From Oribacterium sp. UBA5894 (GTDB lineage Bacteria; Bacillota; Clostridia; Lachnospirales; Lachnospiraceae), in NCBI GenBank assembly GCA_002431355.1, contig DJEQ01000055.1, forward strand, positions 4,645-13,941: a DNA stretch of 9,297 nt, written 5' to 3'. Made by a program: the position numbers and the translations under genes. Under the pieces are notes generated by a model. That model saw nothing but the letters and a program-made list of their open reading frames with translations. It was not told the DNA's origin and did not search any database. Below, in pieces: positions 1 to 5,471 of this stretch. Within the stretch, counting starts at the first letter, position 1. The number at the start of each line of letters is the position of its first letter.

Positions 1-201
1 CCGGCCACCTTTATGAGTGCCGTCAGTGCAACCTACTTCATCCTCGCACCAGAGTGCCTCGGCAGTATCGTGAACCAGAAGACGGCAGAGGGAGCCACGA
101 TTTACAATACGATGGTTGCCTATCCGATTGGTATCATCGTCGCTGTCCTGTTCCTTCTTCTTTTCCTTCGTGCTACGAAGAAGCCAGCAGTACAGGCATA
201 A
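1..201 (+). CDS. cstA: CstA-family carbon starvation transporter, C-terminal fragment
   Basis: This is the 3' end of a gene that begins before the window; 66 residues are readable in frame from base 1 to the TAA at 199-201. The fragment begins PATFMSAVSATYFILAPE, which fits the last part of CstA-family proteins as I remember them, where a Ser/Thr-rich helix is followed by an AP(E) motif. It ends with one clear membrane helix (about 22 hydrophobic residues starting at VAYPIGIIVAV) and a short basic tail. CstA-family proteins are polytopic inner-membrane transporters; characterised members take up pyruvate or peptides when carbon is limiting. Substrate cannot be judged from this fragment. The next gene is more than 300 nt away behind a terminator, so this is probably the last gene of its transcript. 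The family call is from recall of the motif, not from an alignment. Confidence 0.75.
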   Translation, partial: PATFMSAVSATYFILAPECLGSIVNQKTAEGATIYNTMVAYPIGIIVAVLFLLLFLRATKKPAVQA

Positions 202-522
202 ATGCAGAGATACACATGTAGAAGATAGAAGAAATCACTTCCTTTCGTTTCTTATTCATTTACGTAAAAGGAAGCGAATCTTCCAATATGCGTTCGAGAG
301 GCGGCCTATCATCCCCCACAACTTGATTCTGTGTAGGACGTGCATCCTTAGGATGCGTACACTCGAAGGCATCCACAATTGAATAGTGATCAAAAGGCGG
401 AGGTGGTGGCACTTCCGCCTTTTTACTCAAAAGAATGCATTTTTCACCTGAGAAAATACAGGCTTGAAAAAACCGGCATTGACTCAAAAAACATCAAAGA
501 ACATCAAAGGACGGACGAAATT
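202..522. other. Intergenic region with competing hairpins, no gene seen
   Basis: I see no convincing protein gene or known RNA in these 321 nt. Several self-complementary elements lie between the cstA stop and the next gene. CTTCCTTT (238-245) can pair with AAAGGAAG (267-274), while GGAAG (270-274) can instead pair with CTTCC (280-284). A 10-bp palindrome TTTACGTAAA lies at 259-268. GGATGC (351-356) can pair with GCATCC at 342-347 or with the copy at 369-374. A strong intrinsic terminator follows at 392-424. About 100 nt remain between it and the next start codon. TTGACT (479-484) resembles a -35 box, but no good -10 follows it, so I do not call a promoter. Confidence 0.5.
392..424 (+). terminator. 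Intrinsic terminator between cstA and the MoxR-VWA operon
   Basis: A 14-bp stem (392-405 with 410-423, one G-U pair) closes a GTGG loop and ends in a run of T. The A-rich left foot and T-rich right foot could work in both directions, but no minus-strand gene ends here. It most simply ends the CstA-family transcript about 190 nt after the stop codon. It could also be an attenuator in a leader of the following operon, since competing hairpins lie just upstream. Confidence 0.8.
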
Positions 523-1524
523 ATGGGCTTATTTTTAACGGCACTGGCCAGTGACTTATCCCCGGAGGAACTGAAAAAGGAAAAGCAGCAGATGGTGAAA
601 ATTGGACGCATGGGTGTGAGCGACCGGGCAGTGTTTCTGTCCTCCATGCTTGCGGATCGAAGCCGCTATGTGCTGTTCAGTGACATGAACCGCATCTTTA
701 AGCAGGTGGCGATGTCGAAGGGGGGCTTCACCGGAAAGGGTGTCTTCGGCAGTATGGCCTACATCGTCGTTGAGATGAAAAGCGGACATCAGGTGAAGTG
801 TCCGGTGCAGGTCGAGCAGTATGCAGATGCACTTCTCGAAGAGGTTTCGAAGCGCTGTCCGGAGCTTCCGGTGCACAGCCGGGAGGCCGAGCAGAAGCTG
901 CGGGCGGCAGCCGAGGAGGAGAAGGCACGCTACGTCGATCATCTCAGTGCAGGAGCGGAAGCCACGATTGAGAAACTGGAAGATGAGAAGCAGCTCCTTG
1001 AGCGGAAGCCGGAGCTCTATCGGAACCTGGCGGCGAGTGCAAAGCAGCTTCGCATCGTACAGCGTGTCAATCCAAGTGCAAAATGGGTGGCACTCATTGT
1101 GATGATCATGGCCATCTGTGCCACGGTCTTCGGCATTGTCCGCGTGGTGCAGGGCGGTACCACGGCGATCTATATCGTGTTCTTCGGTTTCGCCATTATT
1201 TTCACCCTTGCAGCGTCCCGTGTGCTGCCAAATGCACAGAATAATGTCGAGAAGGTTCGGGAGGCCAATGCAGGCGCCATCACGCAGATGGAGAGTGCGC
1301 TCAGTGGCGAAGAGCTCGATGTTCCGGCCCGCTATGCGCACCCGATCGTGCTGGACCGTATGATCCGCGTGATTCGAGAGGGACGCGCAGAGACGGCAGC
1401 AGAGGCACTTGACCTCGTGAAAAAGGATCTTCAGGCACTGAATTCGAGTGTCACGGTTTCGCAGAAGGAATACGATGAGGTCGTGGAGATTAAGCCGATG
1501 TTTCTGAACTGCAATTATGAATAG
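523..1524 (+). CDS. Unrecognised membrane protein: N-terminal domain, coiled coil, two-helix membrane hairpin
   Basis: I do not recognise a named family. The 333-residue product has four parts. Residues 1-115 are a soluble alpha/beta region with a YVLFSDMNRIFKQVAM stretch, a Gly-rich turn (G67-G76) and a strand-rich part (79-95); this loosely resembles bacterial PH-like domains, a weak inference. Residues 120-180 are highly charged and helical, probably a coiled coil. Two hydrophobic helices (about 188-209 and 215-234) are separated by a short GGTT-containing turn. Residues 240-333 form a soluble, helix-rich tail. No signal peptide is seen, so both ends should lie in the cytoplasm. ATG 523 was chosen because AAAGGA (506-511) lies 11 nt upstream. 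An in-frame TTG at 379 would place the terminator hairpin inside the gene. It lies 83 nt upstream of the AAA+ gene on the same strand, suggesting an operon and a role as membrane partner or client of the MoxR-VWA pair. Confidence 0.8.
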   Translation: MGLFLTALASDLSPEELKKEKQQMVKIGRMGVSDRAVFLSSMLADRSRYVLFSDMNRIFKQVAMSKGGFTGKGVFGSMAYIVVEMKSGHQVKCPVQVEQYADALLEEVSKRCPELPVHSREAEQKLRAAAEEEKARYVDHLSAGAEATIEKLEDEKQLLERKPELYRNLAASAKQLRIVQRVNPSAKWVALIVMIMAICATVFGIVRVVQGGTTAIYIVFFGFAIIFTLAASRVLPNAQNNVEKVREANAGAITQMESALSGEELDVPARYAHPIVLDRMIRVIREGRAETAAEALDLVKKDLQALNSSVTVSQKEYDEVVEIKPMFLNCNYE

Positions 1525-1607
1525 ACCCCTGCAAAGGAGCGCAGGAGGATCGGAGATCAGGCTGCGCAGGCGCGCGGGATAAATGATCATAGGAAGGTGA
1601 AGAGGGC

Positions 1608-2537
1608 ATGAAGACAGGAGAGGAATTAAAAGCTGTGCTGGCAAAGGATGGCGTTTCAGCTGCACTCCTCGAAAAAGTAAGCACATACGGGGCAAAGGAG
1701 GCGCCGCTTTCCCCGGAGCTTCGTGCGCGGATTCCAGCACCAGACTGTCCATACTATGGGCGGGAGATCTGGAATGAGGCGCTGGCTGCGCTTCTCAGCG
1801 GGCAGAATCTCCTTCTCTCTGGTCCGAAAGCGACGGGAAAGAATATCCTCTGCGAGAATCTGGCCCTGCTGTTTCAGCGCCCTGTCTGGGATGTGTCCTT
1901 TCATGTGGGCATGGACGCCGCATCCATGATTGGGGCGGACAGCTTCGATGGCAGCCGCGTCGTGTTTAAGCCGGGACCGGTGTATCTCGCTGGAAAATAT
2001 GGGGGCTTTGGGGTCCTCGATGAAATCAATATGGCGAAGAATGAAGCGCTTGCGGTGCTGCACAGTGTACTTGACCATCGACGGGTGATGGATGTACCGG
2101 GCTATGATCGACTCACATTGCATCCGGCAACCCGCTTCATTGCCACCATGAACTATGGCTATGAGGGGACGCGCGAGCTGAATGAGGCCCTGACTTCCCG
2201 CTTTCTCGTCATTGCCATGCCGGTCATTTCAGAAGCGAATCTCTGCCGTGTGATCGAAGGACGTTTTCCAGATATCCGAAAAAACTGGCGGGATCAGTTT
2301 GTAAAGCTTTTCTATGAGCTCAATGAAAAGGCGGAGCATGCAGAAATTTCGGAACGGGCAGTGGATCTACGAGGACTGCAGGATGCCATCGGTCTTATGC
2401 AGCTGGGTATTTCCATGCGGGCAGCGCTCGACATGGGCATCGTCAATAAGTGCTTTGATCCGCATGAACAGAAGCTGATTCGGGATGTGATCATCGCCCG
2501 GATTCCAGATCGTGCTGGACGAGAGGCCTTTCAGTGA
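1608..2537 (+). CDS. MoxR/NorQ/CbbQ-type AAA+ ATPase
   Basis: This 309-residue, single-domain AAA+ protein belongs to the MoxR-like group, whose members use ATP to remodel or activate client proteins together with VWA-domain partners. Visible motifs are: Walker A GPKATGKN (72-79), with Asn79 where Thr or Ser is usual; Walker B VLDEIN (136-141); sensor 1 ATMN (179-182); a likely arginine finger in TSRF (196-199); and a sensor-2-like SERAVDLR (248-255). The VYLAGKYGGFGVLDEINMA stretch (125-143) is typical of MoxR/NorQ proteins, as is the length. Residues 1-50 are an extra N-terminal segment of unclear role. ATG 1608 is supported by GGAAGGTGA (1592-1600). The VWA gene starts 28 nt after the stop, so the two are almost certainly co-transcribed. 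No NorCB, Rubisco or methanol dehydrogenase genes are in view, so no specific symbol is justified. The client is unknown. Confidence 0.92.
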   Translation: MKTGEELKAVLAKDGVSAALLEKVSTYGAKEAPLSPELRARIPAPDCPYYGREIWNEALAALLSGQNLLLSGPKATGKNILCENLALLFQRPVWDVSFHVGMDAASMIGADSFDGSRVVFKPGPVYLAGKYGGFGVLDEINMAKNEALAVLHSVLDHRRVMDVPGYDRLTLHPATRFIATMNYGYEGTRELNEALTSRFLVIAMPVISEANLCRVIEGRFPDIRKNWRDQFVKLFYELNEKAEHAEISERAVDLRGLQDAIGLMQLGISMRAALDMGIVNKCFDPHEQKLIRDVIIARIPDRAGREAFQ

Positions 2538-2565
2538 GACCTGTGAAGTGTTCAGGAGTGAGGGA

Positions 2566-4362
2566 ATGCAGAGAACGGAAGACGAACGAAAAAGAGCAGA
2601 AAATCTGGTGTGGACGGCTGCAGGAGACTACGGCTTCACACCGGATTTTCTGTCGTTTACAGACGATGGAAGCGCGGATATCTACATGAATCTCATCATT
2701 GGCCTCATGCATAAGTGGCTTGGCAAGAAAACGGAGGCACTTCTCGAGGAGGTTTCAGAAAGTCAGCGGGCCGCGATTCTCAGTGATACCCTCTGGCTCG
2801 GGATCGAGTCCTACGTTTACGAGCGGGAGCGGTTTACGCGACCCGCACTCGAGGCACTTCGGATTCAGCATGCAGAGGCCTACTTCGCACGCCTTCGAAA
2901 TCTGAACCGACAGCAGTGGATGGCTGAAAATAAACGTCTTCTCGACCAGCAGACGATTCGCTGGGGACGCGTGCTCGGAAGGAAGGAACGCCTCTATGCA
3001 CCAGATCGAAAGGCACTCGCCGCGGCGCTCGAGCTGGATCCGACACTCTCAGCCGAGGAAGCCGCCGCCACCCTGCGGGCGATTCTTCAGCGCTTTTTTG
3101 CCTATCGTGGCACGGCTGAGCGAAAGCCGGTACATGTGCATCTTAACCGGGCGGAGGCCTGGGTTCTTCAGCATGTACTGAAGGTGGAGCACCAGCATAC
3201 GGATACGCTGATGATGAAAAATACGACAGGCGCGACGCAGGTCGCGCCCGGCATGGCCCTTGCCTCCGATGGAAAGCACGAGGGCACGCGGACGACAGGC
3301 GAGCGCGCCTACATCACAGCCTGCTTCGGACGCTCTCTCTATACAGAGGCGGAGCTCCGGCAGCTGGAGGCGAAGCTCTGCACCGCAGGGCATCGTGGCT
3401 GTCATGTCTACGTGACGGATGGAAGCTTGGATCGAATACCGAATGGAAGCTCTGAAACTGCGAAGGTGCGGCAGGACAGTGCACAGCAGGAGCTCAGCAA
3501 TCGTCGCTATTTTCAATCGGAAGAAGAGCTTGCCCATTCACTCGTTCGAAGGCTCTCAGCACGACTGGAGCTTACCCTGTCGGAGCTGCGGGAACCTGTG
3601 CTCGTGCACGCGAAGAGCGGTCGGCTGGATCCCGAACGGACCTGGCGCTTACCCGTGGTGCAGGATCCTTCCGTGTTTGTAAAAGAACGTCCCGAGCGGG
3701 AGCTGCCACTGGATGTGACGCTTCTTCTCGATGCGAGTGCGTCCCGGATGCAGCTCCAGGAGCCGCTTGCGGCCGAGGCCTGGATCCTCACGAAAGCCCT
3801 TCAGAACGCACATGTGCCAGCAGCCGTCTGGAGCTTTCGCTCGCTTCGCGGGTATACGGTGCTTGAAAAAATGAAGCTTACTTCCGATCGGGACGGTGAA
3901 CGACTGTTTCACTTCTATGCGGCGGGCTGGAATCGGGATGGGCTTGGACTCCGACTTGCCGGAGAGGAGCTTCTGCGAAGCGATGTCGGCAGTCGGAGCA
4001 GAGGAACAGGCAGAAGCAGAGAGGGAGTAGGAGCAGAATCAGGATCAGGCACACGAAAGCACATTCTCATTGTCCTGACGGACGCGAGCCCCGATGATTC
4101 CACCCGCTTTACCGCCTGCGAGAAGGCACCGCTTGGATGTGCCTATGAAGGACGTGTCGCAATCGACGATACGGCCGATGCCATTCAGGAGCTGCGGAGC
4201 CAGGGAATCCTCGTGTATGGACTTTTCCTCGGCCGCACCGAAAACCTCGAGAACCTGAAACGCATGTATGGAAAGGATCAGGTGCGCATCCATGACATTT
4301 CAGAGCTCGCCCGCGCCGCCGGAGAGATCTTCACGAAGGCCGTGCAGGCACTCTTCATGTAA
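2566..4362 (+). CDS. NorD/CobT-like VWA-domain protein, partner of the MoxR ATPase
   Basis: This 598-residue protein carries a C-terminal von Willebrand A domain (about 382-598). The metal-ion (MIDAS) motif is D389-A-S391-A-S393. An NRDG turn lies at 456-459, and the second acidic motif is LTDASPDD with D506. The end, IDDTADAIQELRSQGI then a YGLFLG strand, matches NorD/CobT-type VWA domains. The helical N-terminal 1-180 and a middle region with ACFGRSLYT (252-260) and a CTAGHRGC cluster (272-279) fit longer NorD-like proteins. In known pairs (NorQ-NorD, CbbQ-CbbO) the VWA protein links the ATPase to its client. ATG 2566 has AGGAG at 2554-2558, 7 nt upstream. An in-frame GTG at 2512 inside the ATPase gene lacks a comparable site. 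Oddities are a Gly/Ser/Arg linker (476-497) with atypical codons inside the VWA domain. The protein should be cytoplasmic, as no signal or membrane segment is seen. Confidence 0.88.
   Translation: MQRTEDERKRAENLVWTAAGDYGFTPDFLSFTDDGSADIYMNLIIGLMHKWLGKKTEALLEEVSESQRAAILSDTLWLGIESYVYERERFTRPALEALRIQHAEAYFARLRNLNRQQWMAENKRLLDQQTIRWGRVLGRKERLYAPDRKALAAALELDPTLSAEEAAATLRAILQRFFAYRGTAERKPVHVHLNRAEAWVLQHVLKVEHQHTDTLMMKNTTGATQVAPGMALASDGKHEGTRTTGERAYITACFGRSLYTEAELRQLEAKLCTAGHRGCHVYVTDGSLDRIPNGSSETAKVRQDSAQQELSNRRYFQSEEELAHSLVRRLSARLELTLSELREPVLVHAKSGRLDPERTWRLPVVQDPSVFVKERPERELPLDVTLLLDASASRMQLQEPLAAEAWILTKALQNAHVPAAVWSFRSLRGYTVLEKMKLTSDRDGERLFHFYAAGWNRDGLGLRLAGEELLRSDVGSRSRGTGRSREGVGAESGSGTRKHILIVLTDASPDDSTRFTACEKAPLGCAYEGRVAIDDTADAIQELRSQGILVYGLFLGRTENLENLKRMYGKDQVRIHDISELARAAGEIFTKAVQALFM
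3991..4056 (+). repeat. Low-complexity Arg/Ser/Gly linker within the VWA gene
   Basis: The bases encoding residues 476-497 of the VWA protein are purine-rich and made mostly of AGA, GGA, AGC, GCA and TCA codons, whereas the surrounding gene prefers CGG, CGC, AGC and GGC-type codons. The residues are nearly all Arg, Ser, Gly, Thr, Ala and Glu. The stretch lies just before the strand HILIVLTD that carries the second MIDAS acidic residue. It looks like an expanded, probably flexible loop generated by local replication slippage or insertion. No exact tandem unit is conserved. Confidence 0.55.
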
Positions 4363-4364
4363 AG

Positions 4365-4408
4365 GAATAAAGAAAATGCCCGGACTCTTTTGGCGGAGTC
4401 CGGGCATT
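4365..4408 (-). terminator. Intrinsic terminator of the minus-strand exported-protein gene
   Basis: A perfect 13-bp stem (4375-4387 with 4396-4408, AATGCCCGGACTC and its complement) has an 8-nt loop. On the minus strand it is followed by TTTTCTTT, a good U-tract, and lies 44 nt past the stop of the minus-strand gene. On the plus strand no T-run follows, but the same hairpin lies 12 nt past the VWA stop codon and may partly serve that convergent transcript. Confidence 0.85.
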
Positions 4409-4452
4409 ATGCTGTTATAGAGCCTGAAGGCTGGCATATGAGCGGTGCTTCT

Positions 4453-5109
4453 TTATTTCACCACTGGGCGAACCATGCGGCTCTTGTCGCCGTTTGGATT
4501 TGTTGCATTGACCAGGGTGATGCGGAGATCCTCGTCGACGACGAAGGTGTAGATCATCGTATCATACGGCTCTTCACCGGCCTTCCCACAGTTGAAGGTG
4601 ACCGTCACGGTACCGAGATCGGTCGGACGAAGCGTGAAACGGCGGATACCTTCTGCAACGTTCAGTGTATCCGAAGGATCCTTTGGCGTAAAGCTATTCT
4701 CTACTTCAAGGATCGGGTTGTCCATGGTATAGGTCCAGGCCTCTCCGTCACTTGGACTTTCATAGAAATCAAAGCGAGCCCAGTGGTTTGCGGATTCAAG
4801 TGTCATGATGCCACCGGCCTCTTCCGTGTCCTTATAGTCAATCTGAAGAGGCGATGGGGTCGGACGGGTATAGCCTTCCTCATAGGCAGCATTTGGATTC
4901 ATGATGGTCTGGTTTGGGTCGATCGCGACGGCTCCGTCGGATGGAACGGAAGGACCGCTCGTGTCCTCGCCGGTGATCGGCGTTACGCCACGGGACTTGA
5001 CTCCTGCATACACGGTGGTCGCCATCAGAACGAGAAGAAGGCCGGAGAGAAGCAGGCCCTTCACACGGTCATGCTTCCCAGGGTTCATGTGATTCATATT
5101 CTTTTTCAT
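4453..5109 (-). CDS. Exported protein with possible chagasin/I42-like domain
   Basis: The 218-residue product has a basic start, a hydrophobic core (residues 18-33) and a VYA-G sequence at 33-36 that fits signal-peptidase cleavage after A35; an uncleaved membrane anchor is also possible. Residues 36-88 are a Pro/Thr/Asn-rich spacer. The rest looks beta-rich. SPSDGEAWTYTMDNPILEV (118-136) followed by RRFTLRPTDLGTVTVTF (156-172) and a final strand TFVVDEDLRITLV recalls the order of elements in chagasin-type (MEROPS I42) cysteine-protease inhibitors: an NPTTG-like loop with a Trp, a strand ending in G..T..F, and a closing strand. The NPTTG and RPW signatures are not kept, so this is only an inference. 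ATG 5109 is preceded on its strand by AAAGGA at good spacing. A strong terminator follows the gene, and it diverges from the SGNH-like gene. Confidence 0.82.
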   Translation of the reverse strand: MKKNMNHMNPGKHDRVKGLLLSGLLLVLMATTVYAGVKSRGVTPITGEDTSGPSVPSDGAVAIDPNQTIMNPNAAYEEGYTRPTPSPLQIDYKDTEEAGGIMTLESANHWARFDFYESPSDGEAWTYTMDNPILEVENSFTPKDPSDTLNVAEGIRRFTLRPTDLGTVTVTFNCGKAGEEPYDTMIYTFVVDEDLRITLVNATNPNGDKSRMVRPVVK

Positions 5110-5150
5110 AGGTTCGTTCCTTTCATTTGTGTGTGATCTGCTCTTACACT

Positions 5151-5156
5151 ACTATA
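5151..5156 (-). promoter_or_regulatory. Possible -10 box for the exported-protein gene
   Basis: On the minus strand this reads TATAGT, five of six matches to the consensus, about 42 nt before the start codon at 5109. No convincing -35 is found at 16-18 nt upstream, so the call is weak. A site closer to the inverted repeat at 5237-5256 was not found for this direction. Confidence 0.3.
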
Positions 5157-5236
5157 CACCGAACTTCAGCTGGATGGGTCACAGATTTCGGAGATAAACA
5201 GCAGGTTCTGGTCAGAATGTCCAGTTCTGCCCGGGC

Positions 5237-5256
5237 TTACGCATTACCATGCGTAA
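5237..5256. promoter_or_regulatory. Perfect inverted repeat, candidate operator
   Basis: TTACGCAT (5237-5244) and its exact complement ATGCGTAA (5249-5256) flank a TACC spacer. The repeat covers the -35 position of the plus-strand promoter and lies about 80 nt upstream of the minus-strand -10 candidate, as expected of a dimeric repressor site. No T-run follows and no gene ends here, so it is unlikely to be a terminator. The regulator is not identifiable from the window. Confidence 0.45.
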
Positions 5257-5271
5257 ATATTAAAATATAAT
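5244..5271 (+). promoter_or_regulatory. Sigma-70-type promoter of the SGNH-like gene
   Basis: A perfect -10 TATAAT (5266-5271) sits 16 nt after TTACCA (5244-5249), a four-of-six match to the -35 consensus, in an AT-rich stretch that contrasts with the surrounding DNA. Transcription would begin near 5278, giving an untranslated leader of about 190 nt before the start at 5472. The -35 lies inside the inverted repeat at 5237-5256. A second TTGACG at 5283-5288 has no well-spaced -10. Confidence 0.55.
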
Positions 5272-5277
5272 TAATTG

Positions 5278-5471
5278 TTTTTTTGACGCTAAAAAGGTAA
5301 TATGTATCGGTATATCAAAAACGCAATTCACAGGGAAACGAAGGATGTCTTCCATGCACAGGTCAGAGAGGCATGCATTCAGCGTGAAACAAACGTTCAG
5401 AAATGCGCCTGCAGTATCAGATGTGCCGTTCACTGGAAAGCGTATGCCATGTTACAAGGAGTCATATTATT
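5278..5471 (+). other. Long untranslated leader of the SGNH-like gene
   Basis: If transcription starts near 5278, about 190 nt precede the gene. I see no known riboswitch motif, terminator-like hairpin or convincing small gene here. A frame opening at ATG 5302 runs on past the real start in a different frame and looks random. A good ribosome binding site, AAGGAG at 5456-5461, stands 10 nt before ATG 5472 and decides that start. Confidence 0.4.

Noticed and set aside
379..522. Extended TTG start for the membrane protein
   Set aside because: This extension would translate through the intrinsic terminator hairpin at 392-424, and no ribosome binding site precedes the TTG. ATG 523 has AAAGGA upstream.
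556..1752. Long minus-strand open frame of 398 codons
   Set aside because: It overlaps the coding strand of the membrane protein and the start of the ATPase gene. The product is His/Leu/Arg-rich with no domain, and no ribosome binding site is seen; it is a shadow of the plus-strand genes.
2512..2565. Earlier GTG start for the VWA protein overlapping the ATPase gene
   Set aside because: ATG 2566 has a well-spaced AGGAG, and the added residues look random.
1608..4362. Calling the ATPase-VWA pair norQ-norD
   Set aside because: Motifs place it in the broader MoxR-VWA group, but no NO reductase genes are present, so the specific names would imply an unsupported function.
4365..4408. Fully bidirectional terminator for the VWA operon
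   Set aside because: The hairpin is symmetric, but the T-run exists only on the minus strand; on the plus strand the flank is ATGCTG, so termination of the VWA transcript here is uncertain.
4390..5136. Plus-strand open frame of 248 codons opposite the exported protein
   Set aside because: It begins inside a terminator hairpin and has no ribosome binding site. The minus-strand reading gives a clean signal peptide, ribosome binding site and terminator.
5403..5471. Upstream ATG for the SGNH-like protein
   Set aside because: It adds 23 residues that spoil the N-terminal membrane anchor layout and lacks a ribosome binding site, whereas ATG 5472 has AAGGAG.
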